Positions 52,595 to 63,211 of a DNA stretch of 64,000 bases are shown here, piece by piece. Every line of letters begins with the position of its first letter. Position 1 is the first letter of the stretch. The translations under genes and the position numbers were made by a program. The stretch is from an uncultured Caldilineaceae bacterium (GTDB lineage Bacteria > Chloroflexota > Anaerolineae > Caldilineales > Caldilineaceae): positions 1 to 64,000 of the forward strand of contig CATOTS010000022.1 of assembly GCA_951813625.1 (NCBI GenBank). Reading direction: 5' to 3'. Below the pieces are notes generated by a model. It saw only the letters and a program-made list of their open reading frames with translations, did not search any database and was not told where the DNA came from.

Positions 52595-55276
52595 CTACGA
52601 AAAGTCGAGCTGCATCAGCAGGTCCATGAACTGGATGCCCATGCTTCGAGCCCCGAGTTCAGTGCTTGAGTAGGGATTGTCATAGTGCAGATAGCCGTCG
52701 ATCGGCTGCTCCTGCTCGTTGACGAGCAGGGGGCCCTGCCAGCCGAAATCGATGCTCTCGCTTCGCAGGCTGGTCATGTGCACGCTGTCCTCGCCGTAGG
52801 TGATGTCCAGGCCAACTACCTTTTCCACGAAGTCGGCAAAGTTTCCGTCTACATCCTCCCGACCCATCTGCACGACCCAGATATTGTTCTGCCCGTATGA
52901 GCGCAACTCCCGAAACGCGCTCCTGCCGGTTTCGCTGAGCGTCAGTCCCGCCGAGGCCGTTATCGCCAGATAACCTTCGCCGACGCGGGCACAGGCCCAG
53001 CCGTCCCGGATCTCGTGTTCGTCGAATGCGTAGATCGGGAAATAGGCATGGGTAAATCCCAGCCAGTCATCCGCCGGCAGCCGGTGAATCGCCACCAGCA
53101 GGTCCTTCCATTGCGCCACCCGCGGCAGCACAACGTTGCCGTGCCAGAAGTTAGGCCGGTGGGAGCCGTCTTCGCTAACGCAGGGTGGATGGGAAACGAA
53201 TACGACAGCCTCCGGCGCAAGGGTCGCCTGCCAGATGTGTTGTTGGTAGCCGAATTCGCCGGGCCGGTAGTCCTGCGCCGAACACAACATGTAGTCCGGC
53301 GTTTTGTAGGTGACCTTGTTCACCTCCCAACTGCCCTTTTCCCGGTCGCACCATTCTTCCAGTTGGCCGGCGTGCCGCTCCCGGCTCCAAATCTCATCAG
53401 CCGGGTCAATTGCAATCGCCTCGATAACCGGCGGCAGCTGATAGTTGGCGGCGCACGCCAGGCTGACAATGCCGCGAATGCTGCGATTGAAGATACCCTT
53501 GCCCCACAGCAGACGCGAAATGCCCGAAGTCGGCTCGCGAAAACCACTCTTAATGAAAGGAGAATAGGTGCGCCCGTGGCTGGAACCGAATACCCCCTTG
53601 AACGAGCTGACCGCCAGCCCGAAGAACATCTTGTCCAGCACGACCGCGGCCAGTTCCCGCACATTGTCGTCTTCGGCCAGGTCGACCAGGTGGGAGAGGG
53701 CCAGCACGTCCTCCTCGAAGTAGGTGTTGGAATCCCACTCGCGGAAGCCGCCCGCGGCCCGCTTCCGCAGCCACGAAAGCGCCCGTTTCTCCCCTTTGGC
53801 GCGGTGCTGGCTGCCTGTTAGCCCGGCATTGGGGAAAGTCTCGTCCGGCAGCAACTGACCTGCGAGGATTTCGCACGTATGGAACAGTATCTGGTGGTTT
53901 TCTGACCAAAAGCACATCGCATCCGCGCCCGGTTCGTCCATCCAGTAGCGGAAGTTGAGGAAGCAGTTCTGCAACGGCTCGACCAGCGATTGTGGAAACG
54001 CCGGCTCATCGATATAGCGTCCCGCCATGCCCAGCAGGCCGACCAAATCGAAGTCGCTGCAATCCGCCCGCCGGTTGATCGACGCGACGCAGTCGAGGAA
54101 CACCTGCTCGTTGAGCTGATCCCACATCCCCAGTTCCATCGCCGCAATTTCGGCGAAGACGCCTCCCTCAGCCCCAAGACGGGCCGCATGCAGCAACGCT
54201 TCCCGGCGGCGCCCCTGGTACGTGCCGTACCGCTCGGTCGAATACTCACTGTTGCCAACGATATGAACATCAAGACGACGTTCGACTCGCATGCCTTGGA
54301 CGTAGTAATGTTCTGGGTTGGGAAAGAGCATCACCTCGTAGTCGTCCTGCGGGAACTGGAAAGCGCTGCCCAACATCACCTCGTCCCGTGCTTCGCCCTT
54401 GGTGTGGTGTTCGCTGTAGATGCGCCCGCCTTTGCGCACCAGGCGTATGGCAAAGTCATCCTCCGCCGCTTCGCCCTCGGGCCAGCGCACGGCAATCTTC
54501 GCATGTCGGCTGAACAGGTCCCGGTCCAGGTAGGCCTTCTCGAAAACCGTCTCCAGCTTCTGCCGCCGCTCCTCAGGTCGAATCGACGAGGGCAGGAAAA
54601 CGCTGAGGTCGCCCGCGGCCTCCCCATCCTCCAGCTGCAGCGCCATCACATAGGGGCATTCCCGCAGCGCCACGCCCTCAAAGCAGACCCCGATCTCGTT
54701 ACGCCCCTGCTTCAGTTGCACCGGAAACGAAACGGTGTGGGGCAGCTGATGATGGAAATGCTCCACCCGCCGGCACTGTTCCCGGTTGAGCCAGACCTCG
54801 GCCGGACCATTGGTCGTCAGGGCCATGGTCGTCTCAAACGCTGCGGGGCTCTCCAGTACGCAGAAGGCCCAGGCCTGCAGATAGTGGGGCGTATGCTGAA
54901 AAGTTGACAGATCGACAAAGTGGTCATCGAGGCAGCGCACAACGCGCCACATTGTCTCGTCGCGGCCGGAGATAAACTTGTGACGCTCCAGCGCGCTGGC
55001 GAAGATCTCCGCCGTCGCGGGCAGTCCATGCTCCTCCGCCTGTCCGCTCGCCGCGGCCGCCGCCTTGAAATCGTCCGCTATCCGTTGTTTGTATTCCGGC
55101 TCTTCGCCGCTGCCGACATCCGCGACAGGCGTTGCCACCGGCCCCGCAACCAGCCAGCTGTCGATAAAGCCGTCTCTCAGTCTGTGTTCCAGCCAGACCG
55201 GCGCGGTTTCTTTCTGGTCCTCAGCCCCTGTGTTTTCCGGTTGTCCGGAGGGCTGAGCGCCAACCTCAGTGCTCAT
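52595..55276 (-). CDS. Uncharacterised 893-residue protein, toroid-plus-beta plan
   Basis: I do not recognise a named family. No signal peptide or membrane helix is seen. Residues about 1-370 are mixed with many short strands, with a region like a carbohydrate-binding or sandwich domain (about 150-240, FETTMALTTNGPAEVWLNRE). Residues about 385-660 are helical with paired aromatic helices (MCFWSENHQILFHTCEILAG; FREWDSNTYFEEDVLALSHL; FGSSHGRTYSPF), recalling the alpha/alpha toroid of polysaccharide lyases and heparinase-like enzymes. Residues about 690-893 are again strand-rich (WHGNVVLPRVAQWKDLLVAI). Conserved-looking Asn/His/Tyr/Arg residues in the toroid could be catalytic. The position between sugar-type cupin and oxidoreductase genes and ABC transporter genes supports a glycan-processing role, by inference only. 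Confidence 0.65.
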   Translation of the reverse strand: MSTEVGAQPSGQPENTGAEDQKETAPVWLEHRLRDGFIDSWLVAGPVATPVADVGSGEEPEYKQRIADDFKAAAAASGQAEEHGLPATAEIFASALERHKFISGRDETMWRVVRCLDDHFVDLSTFQHTPHYLQAWAFCVLESPAAFETTMALTTNGPAEVWLNREQCRRVEHFHHQLPHTVSFPVQLKQGRNEIGVCFEGVALRECPYVMALQLEDGEAAGDLSVFLPSSIRPEERRQKLETVFEKAYLDRDLFSRHAKIAVRWPEGEAAEDDFAIRLVRKGGRIYSEHHTKGEARDEVMLGSAFQFPQDDYEVMLFPNPEHYYVQGMRVERRLDVHIVGNSEYSTERYGTYQGRRREALLHAARLGAEGGVFAEIAAMELGMWDQLNEQVFLDCVASINRRADCSDFDLVGLLGMAGRYIDEPAFPQSLVEPLQNCFLNFRYWMDEPGADAMCFWSENHQILFHTCEILAGQLLPDETFPNAGLTGSQHRAKGEKRALSWLRKRAAGGFREWDSNTYFEEDVLALSHLVDLAEDDNVRELAAVVLDKMFFGLAVSSFKGVFGSSHGRTYSPFIKSGFREPTSGISRLLWGKGIFNRSIRGIVSLACAANYQLPPVIEAIAIDPADEIWSRERHAGQLEEWCDREKGSWEVNKVTYKTPDYMLCSAQDYRPGEFGYQQHIWQATLAPEAVVFVSHPPCVSEDGSHRPNFWHGNVVLPRVAQWKDLLVAIHRLPADDWLGFTHAYFPIYAFDEHEIRDGWACARVGEGYLAITASAGLTLSETGRSAFRELRSYGQNNIWVVQMGREDVDGNFADFVEKVVGLDITYGEDSVHMTSLRSESIDFGWQGPLLVNEQEQPIDGYLHYDNPYSSTELGARSMGIQFMDLLMQLDFS

Positions 55277-55384
55277 CGATTGACAACTCCGATTGGAATA
55301 TGGTTTGGGAAAGAAGAGGTGTTCTTCAAGCAGGCCGCAAAAAACGGCCCGTACGAAGAGTTGAGCGCAGCGACCGACCTCCCC

Positions 55385-56467
55385 CTATTCGTACAGCACA
55401 CAGCGTACCTTGTGGCCGCCTTCCAGCTCCAGCAGAGGAGGGTTGCGGGTATCGCAAACGCCGGCAATCGCATTGCGGCAACGCGGGTGGAATGGGCAGC
55501 CTTCAGGGATCGAATACGGGTCCGGCACCGAACCGCGAATCGCGGTCAACTGGCTGGTGATGCCCTGCGACGACTTTCGCCCCAACAGGGGGATCGAACG
55601 CAACAGCGCCTGCGTGTAGGGATGCTTGGGATCGTAGAAAATCGTATCGACATCGGCCATCTCCACCACTTCACCCAGATACATGACCACGACGTAGTCC
55701 ACCATCTGCGCGATGACGCCCAGGTCGTGCGTGATGAATATGATGGCCATCCCCAGTTCATCCTGCAGATCGCGCATGAGTGTCAGAATCTGGGCCTGCG
55801 TTGTTACGTCCAGGGCCGTCGTCGGCTCGTCGGCGATCAGCAGACTGGGACGGCAGGAAAGCGCCATTGCGATCATGGCGCGCTGGCGCATACCGCCGCT
55901 CAGCTGATGGGGAAAGCGGTCGATCGTCCGTTCAGGCTGGGGCATGCCAACCTTGTTCAGTACATCGATCGCCTGCGCCCGCGCGTCCTCCTTATTGACA
56001 TCCTGGTGCAGCAGAATCGCTTCAATGATCTGATTGCCAATCGTATGCACGGGGCTGAGCGACGTCATCGGCTCCTGAAAGACCATCGAGATTTCGCCGC
56101 CGCGAATGGAGCGCGCCTGCGTGCCCATGGCGTCGATCTTGGTCATGTCAACGACCTGCTCGGTGACGCTGCCGTTCTCTTGACTTTGCAAGTGAAACAG
56201 GACTTCACCCTCCACCACCCGCCCGGGCGACGGCACAATTGCCATGATCGAACGCGCCGTAATCGACTTGCCGCAACCGCTCTCCCCGACCAGACCAACG
56301 GTCTGACCGCGCTCTACCGTAAAATCTACGCCCTCCAGCGCCCGCACAATCCCCTGGGCCAGGAAAAAATGTGTCTTCAACCCCCGCACTTCCAGCAGCG
56401 CATCGGGGGACCCCGCGGATTCGCCGGCTGCCGGCACGTTCTCGATCTGCGTAGCTGTATTGGTCAT
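55385..56467 (-). CDS. ABC transporter ATP-binding protein, DppD-like (set D)
   Basis: 360 residues. Walker A is GESGCGKS, the signature is [10 protein letters not shown], and Walker B is [13 protein letters not shown]. The C-terminal oligopeptide motif has [16 protein letters not shown]. It follows the DppC-like gene by 65 bases. The pair forms half of a transporter; set A on the same strand lacks exactly these two subunits. Confidence 0.92.
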   Translation of the reverse strand: MTNTATQIENVPAAGESAGSPDALLEVRGLKTHFFLAQGIVRALEGVDFTVERGQTVGLVGESGCGKSITARSIMAIVPSPGRVVEGEVLFHLQSQENGSVTEQVVDMTKIDAMGTQARSIRGGEISMVFQEPMTSLSPVHTIGNQIIEAILLHQDVNKEDARAQAIDVLNKVGMPQPERTIDRFPHQLSGGMRQRAMIAMALSCRPSLLIADEPTTALDVTTQAQILTLMRDLQDELGMAIIFITHDLGVIAQMVDYVVVMYLGEVVEMADVDTIFYDPKHPYTQALLRSIPLLGRKSSQGITSQLTAIRGSVPDPYSIPEGCPFHPRCRNAIAGVCDTRNPPLLELEGGHKVRCVLYE

Positions 56468-56532
56468 TTGGGAAATCCGTCTTCTCTATTGCTCTGCGAA
56501 ACTGCAGCTCTTACGCGACCCGGATCGGTCGT

Positions 56533-57723
56533 CTACCTGGCATATGGATCGGCGGCGTCACGGATGCCATCGCCGAGAAAGTTGAAGGCCAATACCGCCA
56601 GCACCACCGCCAAACCGGGGGTCAATACCCAAGGGGCCAGGGCGACAGAGCGCAGGTTCTGCGCCTCCTGTAACAGCACGCCCCAACTGATGGCCGGCGC
56701 GCGCAGGCCCAGACCGATAAAACTCAGACCCGTTTCGGACAGAATAATGCCGGGAATCGCCAATGTCAAGGAAGCAATGATGTGGCTGAGGAATGAGGGC
56801 ACCATGTGGCGCAGAATGATCCGCATTTCGCCGGAGCCGCAGAAGCGGGCCGCCATCACAAAGTCCTCTTCTCTCATGCTCAAAAAGCGCCCCCGTATTA
56901 CCCGGGCCAGCCCCGTCCAACCGACAAAGGAGAGAAGGATGGTCACTCCGAAATAGAGGCGTACCACCGGCCAGTCTGCGGGCAGCGCGGCGGCCAAAGC
57001 CATGATCAGAGGAATCTCGGGGATCGAGCGGATAAACTCGATCAGGCGCTGGATGGCGTTGTCGAGCGACCCGCCGTAAAAGCCGGAAACGCCGCCAAGC
57101 AAAATCCCGATGGCCAGGCTGATGACGACACTGACCAGTCCGATTGTCAGCGAGATACGCGCGCCATAACAGAGACGCGAGAAGAGGTCGCGCCCCAGGC
57201 GGTCTGCACCGAGAAGAAAGACACCTTGCTCCTCATGCGGAACGTCCAACCCGAAGAGATGCCACGAGGTCGGAAACTGACCCCAAAGTTCATACTCCGT
57301 TCCCCGCACCAGGAAACGGATCGGATGGATTACGGTTGTGTCCTCTAAGTAAGTATTGCGAAGCGTTTCGGGGTCCCGTTCACGTATGATTTTGTAAATG
57401 AAAGGACGGTGAATTTGACCTTCTGCATCGAAGATATGAATCTTCATAGGCGGCACAAACTTGTACTGCACAAATGACTGTTCCGGGTCGTATGGGGCCA
57501 CAAACTCGGCAAAGGCGGCAATCAGATAGAGAATGATCACCAGACCACCAGAGAGGAGCGCCATCCGGTGCTTGCGAAAGCGCCACCACATCAACTGCGA
57601 ATACGAGGCTACAAAGATTTCCTCATCTTTTTCGGCATCTATGTCGACATCGAGGTCCTGAACACGTTCTTGGTGTTCTTCCTCGTCAGACCTTTCAATC
57701 CAGGAACGTTGGCGGTTCTCCAT
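56533..57723 (-). CDS. ABC transporter permease, DppC-like with large insertion (set D)
   Basis: 396 residues from the ATG at 57723, behind GGAGAA; the frame continues open to 57888 without family character. It has an acidic N-terminus (ERSDEEEHQERVQDLDVDID), helix 1, an external insert of about 100 residues, then LLGADRLGRDLFSRLCYGAR. The EAA loop is EEDFVMAARFCGSGEMRIIL and the end is LGDGIRDAADPYAR. It is the closest relative in the window of the set C permease. No DppB or binding-protein gene is adjacent. Confidence 0.92.
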   Translation of the reverse strand: MENRQRSWIERSDEEEHQERVQDLDVDIDAEKDEEIFVASYSQLMWWRFRKHRMALLSGGLVIILYLIAAFAEFVAPYDPEQSFVQYKFVPPMKIHIFDAEGQIHRPFIYKIIRERDPETLRNTYLEDTTVIHPIRFLVRGTEYELWGQFPTSWHLFGLDVPHEEQGVFLLGADRLGRDLFSRLCYGARISLTIGLVSVVISLAIGILLGGVSGFYGGSLDNAIQRLIEFIRSIPEIPLIMALAAALPADWPVVRLYFGVTILLSFVGWTGLARVIRGRFLSMREEDFVMAARFCGSGEMRIILRHMVPSFLSHIIASLTLAIPGIILSETGLSFIGLGLRAPAISWGVLLQEAQNLRSVALAPWVLTPGLAVVLAVLAFNFLGDGIRDAADPYAR

Positions 57724-57922
57724 CAATGGTTCTCCGATAACAAAGGCATCTCCGGAAACAGACAAATGCCTGCAAATCTTGGCTATGGCTAAGCCGGCCC
57801 TGACCACCGATGGGCAGCGACGGGCAGGTTGATGGCCTGAGGGTCCCCGCCTGTGAGCGGCGCGCCCAACTGGGCCGCGCTGCGCCAAGTCCAGGCAGCA
57901 CCATTCGCCTCCAACCGTCTTC

Positions 57923-58873
<951 letters not shown>

Positions 58874-58913
58874 AACCGCTCTCTGCCGTTATGTGATGCA
58901 GGCCAGTAAACTG

Positions 58914-58942
58914 TTGGTCTCTCAGTTTGCCGGGTCTATGAT
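58914..58942 (+). promoter_or_regulatory. Probable promoter of the XTP/dITP pyrophosphatase gene
   Basis: TTGGTC (58914-58919), a 17-base spacer and TATGAT (58937-58942), in the divergent prs/rdgB region. The leader is about 135 bases. Confidence 0.45.
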
Positions 58943-59083
58943 AGCTTCATAAGGAATAATTGGCAAGAGATGGACCCATCGCAATTCGACGAGGCCCGGC
59001 CCCGTTTCCTTTGACAGGACGGCGCGTCCGCATCTTTGAGGAGGGCGCACGCCGGCCGGCCGCGGCCGCCAAGGAGTTCTCAC

Positions 59084-59683
59084 ATGAAACGAAAACTCTT
59101 GATTGCAACACACAATCAAGGCAAGCTGCACGAGTATCGCAAGCTCTTGCAAGACCTGCCGTTGTCTCTCACCTACCTGGATGAAATCGGCATCGTAGAG
59201 GAGGTCGCGGAAACGGGAAGCACCTTCGCCGCCAACGCTGTACTGAAAGCGCGACACTACGCCGCTCTGACCGGCTTGTGGACGTGGGCCGATGACAGCG
59301 GCCTCGAGGTCGATGCGCTGCAGGGCGCGCCGGGCGTGCATTCCGCCCGCTACGCCGGCTCCGACGCAACAGACCGGGACAGATTCGAGAAGCTGCTAAT
59401 GGAGCTGGATCCATATCCGCGTCCGTGGACGGCCCGCTTCCAATGTGTCGTGGCCATTGCCCGGCCGGATGCCGGCGTCGAGTGCCGCTCCGGGACCCTG
59501 GAGGGACTCATCACCGAAGTACCCCGGGGCGCGAATGGTTTCGGTTATGATCCAGTGTTTTTTGTCCCGCAAATGGGGCGAACGCTGGCCGAACTGGAGA
59601 CTACAGTCAAGAACGGTATCAGCCATCGTGGACAGGCGTCAAGGGAGGCGAAGGCGCTATTGACCAACCTGCTGAAGGGCTAG
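59084..59683 (+). CDS. rdgB: XTP/dITP diphosphatase (RdgB/HAM1)
   Basis: 199 residues from the ATG at 59084, behind AAGGAG. It hydrolyses dITP, XTP and related non-canonical nucleotides to monophosphates, keeping them out of DNA. The phosphate loop THNQGK (9-14), the acidic metal site ADDSGLEVDAL (about 69-79), GFGYDPVF and the C-terminal SHRGQAS are all present. The divergent prs gene is a purine-metabolism neighbour. Confidence 0.94.
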   Translation: MKRKLLIATHNQGKLHEYRKLLQDLPLSLTYLDEIGIVEEVAETGSTFAANAVLKARHYAALTGLWTWADDSGLEVDALQGAPGVHSARYAGSDATDRDRFEKLLMELDPYPRPWTARFQCVVAIARPDAGVECRSGTLEGLITEVPRGANGFGYDPVFFVPQMGRTLAELETTVKNGISHRGQASREAKALLTNLLKG

Positions 59684-60155
59684 AGGCGTGCCGATTACCC
59701 GGTAATTGAAAGGAAAGGACTTCTGCCTCTTCCCTGACGAACGGCGATTCGAAATGAATTGGAGAAAGGGGGTAACCACTCAGCCGCAATCAGTCTGTTA
59801 CCCTGAATGAGGTGGGCTAAGGTGTTTTCTCTCTCCTCACTCCGCTTTACTTTCTCCCTGCTTTTGGGAAGGTCGGGCCTGCGGCCCTCCCTTGTGCGGG
59901 GGGACTCCCCCCGCAACGCCCCCCTCCAAAACCATCGCTCACCGACAGTACGGCGTCATTCCTGCAGTCCGGCTTATCCAACGCGGTGGCGGCCAACCGA
60001 ATACGCAATCAGATAATCTGAATGGCGGCGGGGATGATGCACTGGTCGAGACAGACGCTGTATTTGGCTTAGTCGTTACGAAAATGGAATGTTTTTGTGA
60101 CGGGGATCCGAGATCAGACGTCGGCCTGACGCTGCGATTCTGTCCCATGACGAGA
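59684..60155. other. Non-coding region with repeat-family hairpin
   Basis: It contains a third copy of the GC-hairpin repeat (59872-59925) and a GGGTAAC/GTTACCC inverted repeat (59770-59776 with 59797-59803). No credible gene was seen. Confidence 0.6.
59872..59925. repeat. Dispersed GC-hairpin repeat, short third copy
   Basis: It shares GTCGGGCCTG(A)CGGCCCTCCC and the perfect hairpin TGCGGGGGG-ACT-CCCCCCGCA (59895-59915) with 27501-27560, 32 kb away. The match ends just after the hairpin. Confidence 0.85.
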
Positions 60156-60184
60156 TTGCACATCCATGATAATCTTTCTATATA
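60156..60184 (+). promoter_or_regulatory. Sigma-70-type promoter of the small membrane protein gene
   Basis: TTGCAC (60156-60161), a 17-base spacer and TATATA (60179-60184), followed about 60 bases later by the AGGAGG and GTG of the gene at 60246. Confidence 0.55.
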
Positions 60185-60245
60185 TTGAACTAAATCTGGG
60201 GCCAGATCTGAGTGTGCGAGCTTACCGGCAAAAGGAGGAGGAAGA

Positions 60246-60602
60246 GTGACAAGCGTAATACGCCTTCCCGTAGTGTTCAATGTCCTTACGATTGTGGCAA
60301 TGCTTTTTGCCATGTTTCAGGTGATTGCCGGCGCCTCGGGACCCGGGACCAGGACCGCCGAGGTCATTCAGTTACTTGAGGGGCTGGCAAATGACGGCGT
60401 CCTGGAGGATGACACTTTGGTTCCGGGACTCTACTCTGACCAGGAGATGCGTTCGCAGCTAGACAATTACCTGATGGTGACGATGGCTATTGCGATTGTA
60501 GCCAATTTCATCGCCAACTATCTTGGCAGAGGGAGACACCATAGCAATCTTTCCAGGATTCGCGAGCTGGAGGCAGAACTGCGCGTGCTGCGAGAGGGTT
60601 AG
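60246..60602 (+). CDS. Small two-helix membrane protein with C-terminal coiled coil
   Basis: 118 residues. The start is a GTG at 60246 directly after AAAGGAGGAGGAAGA, which decides it. One helix spans about 8-30 (VFNVLTIVAMLFAMFQVIAG) and a second about 76-93 (MVTMAIAIVANFIANYLG). The short C-terminal RIRELEAELRVLRE is a probable coiled coil. The segment between the helices is polar and probably external. I do not recognise the family; the promoter and ribosome site support expression. Confidence 0.65.
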   Translation: MTSVIRLPVVFNVLTIVAMLFAMFQVIAGASGPGTRTAEVIQLLEGLANDGVLEDDTLVPGLYSDQEMRSQLDNYLMVTMAIAIVANFIANYLGRGRHHSNLSRIRELEAELRVLREG

Positions 60603-60859
60603 CGCCGCCAGCTTCGTCAAGCAGTCCCTTTCATTTGGTTCTGGCCGCGAACCAGAATTCTTTGAGTTGCAAGCGGGTCGAATACCGGCGGAACTTTCGA
60701 CCTTGGTCAACGGTCGGATCATGCAATGGGCGTGTTTAGCAAGGAGGCCAAACGAGATGCTGACGAACAAGCTAGGAGACTGGGCGTGCGCATTCATTCC
60801 GGTGGTTTCGAGACAGACTTGGTAGACTTACCGTGTAGAAGGTGAATGCCTATCCTGTA

Positions 60860-61108
60860 CTAGGCGACGTCGTCGTCTCCGTTTCTCGCCTGAGGCGAAC
60901 CGGCTTTCATCTCCTCTTGCAGCAATTGCAGTAAAGCACGGCGTTCCGAGGGAGTCATTCCTTCCAGTCTCTCCTCAAGGGAAGCGCTCTCAAGGATGCG
61001 TTTGCGCAATGACTGGTCGAGTTCCTCTGGCGAGGCAGATTCAATGGCGCGCCTACGCACCTGTTCTCCAATCTCCCTAACTTTCTCCGGAGTCAGAGCC
61101 TCCGCCAT
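60860..61108 (-). CDS. Small charged helical protein, unknown
   Basis: 82 residues from the ATG at 61108, behind AAAGGAG; the ATG at 61132 lacks a ribosome site. The sequence is almost entirely amphipathic helix with many Glu/Arg (VREIGEQVRRRAIES; LEERLEGMTPSERRALLQLL) and an acidic tail. No cysteines or membrane segment. I recognise no family. It may be a small oligomeric adaptor; there is no contextual clue. Confidence 0.55.
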   Translation of the reverse strand: MAEALTPEKVREIGEQVRRRAIESASPEELDQSLRKRILESASLEERLEGMTPSERRALLQLLQEEMKAGSPQARNGDDDVA

Positions 61109-61255
61109 TTCATAGTCTCCTTTCTTTCCCAATACTTGTCTCAGGCCAAAGATATAATCCTGAAGGCTGGGTCGCTCTGCGAGAGAGAGTACGTCCAGCG
61201 CGGCGAAGGCCGCCTCTCGTTCCTCTGGGAGCGGGGAAAGGCCATTGGTCGCCTG

Positions 61256-61987
61256 TTATGCGCCCCGATTCCTGCGCCACTCCTCATACTCGGCCAGCGT
61301 CTCGTCGTTGGGCGGATAGACGCCGACAATGCTCGCTCCACCCGCCACCCGCTCCTGGAAAAATTCCTCTCGGATCTCCTGCTCGAAGGCCCCGTGGGCA
61401 ATCTCCTCCGCCATACGGGCCGGGACGATCACGACACCTTCGCCGTCGCCTACAACCACGTCGCCCGGTGTCACGGCCACACCGGCACAGGCGATGGGAA
61501 GTTGCATATCAACGGGGTGGTGGGCCACGAAGGAGGTGGTGGCGTGCGGCGCCCGAATGTAGCTGGGCAGTTCCAGCTGGCGAAAAAGGGGCGTGTCGCG
61601 CAGCGCGCCGTCCGTGACGAGACCGGCCGCGCCGCGCTGGTTGATACGCGTCCCCAAAATGTGGCCAAAAGAGGCCGCGCTGACGTCCCCGCGGGCGTCA
61701 ATGACCAATACATCTTCCGGCCCGACAGCCTCTACAGCCAATCTTTGCACGTTACGCGTATTGTCGTAAATCTCATCGGCCAGGTCTTCACGGGCCGGGA
61801 TATAGCGCAGGGTGAAGGCATAGCCGACCATGCGCAGATCGGGCCGCAGTGGGTAAAGCCCGGCCAGGAAGGTGTTGCGAAGCCCCTGTTTCTGCAACTG
61901 GCTGGTGAGGGTGGCGGTCGAAACAGAGCGCAGTTTCGTCTTGGCCTCTTGTGAGAGTTCGCAACTGCGAACTGATTTTGCTGTCAT
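61256..61987 (-). CDS. RraA-family protein (HMG/CHA aldolase-like)
   Basis: 243 residues, full length for the family. The signature region is GLVTDGALRD (122-131) with Arg130-Asp131, preceded by VLVIDARGDVSAASFGHIL. It ends with GDVVVGDGEGVVIVPARMAEE. It is a probable divalent-metal-dependent aldolase or decarboxylase acting on a hydroxy-oxo-acid. It is paralogous to the truncated gene at 1-588. It lies downstream of the enolase-superfamily dehydratase on the same strand, an arrangement that suits sugar-acid breakdown: dehydration followed by aldol cleavage or decarboxylation. Confidence 0.88.
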   Translation of the reverse strand: MTAKSVRSCELSQEAKTKLRSVSTATLTSQLQKQGLRNTFLAGLYPLRPDLRMVGYAFTLRYIPAREDLADEIYDNTRNVQRLAVEAVGPEDVLVIDARGDVSAASFGHILGTRINQRGAAGLVTDGALRDTPLFRQLELPSYIRAPHATTSFVAHHPVDMQLPIACAGVAVTPGDVVVGDGEGVVIVPARMAEEIAHGAFEQEIREEFFQERVAGGASIVGVYPPNDETLAEYEEWRRNRGA

Positions 61988-62062
61988 TCTATTCCTCGTG
62001 TGCCTGTAAATCGAGCGGGGAATCCGGCAGGTTATCCTGCGTCTTGCTTCCGGCTCCTTCGG

Positions 62063-63199
62063 TCACTGTTCAAGCCACTTGGCGCGACCGTACTTGGCCT
62101 GGAAATAGACGTATTCCTCTTGCCGGGGCACGGCAACGTTGCCGGTGGAAGGGCAACGGGCGATCGCGTCTTCGACGATATCCACGCCCAGGCCCGGCGC
62201 ATCCGGCACAACGATCGCGCCGTCGACAATCTCAGGCTGCGGCTGCATCACCTCGTACCGCTGGGGCGCGTCGTCTTCCAGGTGCTCCAGGATCAGGAAG
62301 TTGGGCAGCGTCGCCAGCAGATGCACTGCCGCCATCTCCGCCACCGGCCCCAATGAGCCGTCGTGGGGCGCAAAGCCGATCCCGTGCGCTTCGGCCATCG
62401 CCGCCATCTTCTTCATTTGCATCAGGCCGCCGGCCCGGCCCGTGTCCGGCTGGATTACATCCACGATCTCCCGTTCGATCAGCTCACGCACACCGTAGAT
62501 CTGCGCATGGCGCTCCCCCGCCGCGATCGGCAGATTGACATGACGGGCGACTTTGGCCAGGTTCTCGACGTGCTCGGGCGGTACAGGGTCCTCGTAGAAG
62601 AGCAGGTCGAACTCCTCCAGCGCCTGGCCGACGCGGATCGCATCGCGCACGCTGAACCAGGGCGGGCCGTGAACATCGGCCATCAGATCGATCTGCGGGC
62701 CGACCGCTGCGCGCAGCGCGCGTATCTTCGCAATCGGGTTGTCCACCCCGCCGGTCTTGAGGCCGCTGAAGCCGCGGTCAACCAGCTCCTGCGCCCGTTC
62801 CGGCGTGTGAGCGTGCGCGTAGAGCCTTATCCGGTCGCGAATCTTGCCTCCCAGCAGATTCCAGACCGGCACGCCCAGCGCCTTACCTTTGATGTCCCAC
62901 AGCGCCATTTCGATGCCGGTCAGTGCGCCGCCGCCCACGATCCCGGTCATGCCGTGACCCATCATCGCCAGGTAGAGCTTCTGCCAAATCCGCTCAATCT
63001 GAAATGGGTCCTCGCCAACCACGACATCGCGCAGATCGCGGATCGCAGTCTCCACCACACGCGGCCAGCCGGACGCCTCGCCGACGCCGTGGATACCCTC
63101 GTCGGTGATGACCTTGACGAAGAGCCAGTTCCGCTTGGTCCAGCCGCCGCCGGGCACCCCGGCATGCATGAGGTAGGTCTTGATGTCGCTTATCTTCAT
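62063..63199 (-). CDS. Mandelate racemase/muconate lactonizing family (sugar-acid dehydratase-like)
   Basis: 378 residues of the enolase superfamily. Metal ligands are Asp175 (MADVHG), Glu203 (YEDPVP) and Glu229 (AAGERH). Catalytic residues are probably His177 and His279 (FAPHDGS), with Asp252. The D-x-H arrangement and PHDGSLGP resemble galactonate/mannonate-type acid-sugar dehydratases rather than muconate cycloisomerase. It is a cytosolic Mg-dependent enzyme. It lies between the PhyH-like gene (12 bases upstream) and the RraA-like gene, all on the minus strand. Confidence 0.9.
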   Translation of the reverse strand: MKISDIKTYLMHAGVPGGGWTKRNWLFVKVITDEGIHGVGEASGWPRVVETAIRDLRDVVVGEDPFQIERIWQKLYLAMMGHGMTGIVGGGALTGIEMALWDIKGKALGVPVWNLLGGKIRDRIRLYAHAHTPERAQELVDRGFSGLKTGGVDNPIAKIRALRAAVGPQIDLMADVHGPPWFSVRDAIRVGQALEEFDLLFYEDPVPPEHVENLAKVARHVNLPIAAGERHAQIYGVRELIEREIVDVIQPDTGRAGGLMQMKKMAAMAEAHGIGFAPHDGSLGPVAEMAAVHLLATLPNFLILEHLEDDAPQRYEVMQPQPEIVDGAIVVPDAPGLGVDIVEDAIARCPSTGNVAVPRQEEYVYFQAKYGRAKWLEQ

Positions 63200-63211
63200 C
63201 GAAATTCTGCC

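Noticed and set aside
54920-56956. 678-codon open frame on the plus strand
   Set aside because: It runs antisense across the 893-residue gene and the DppD gene, which have clear motifs. It is rich in Arg/His/Gln and is a GC-driven shadow.
60726-60845. 39-codon open frame (MGVFSKEAKRDADEQARR…)
   Set aside because: The composition is gene-like but it is too short, has no family and no independent support; it may be a remnant.
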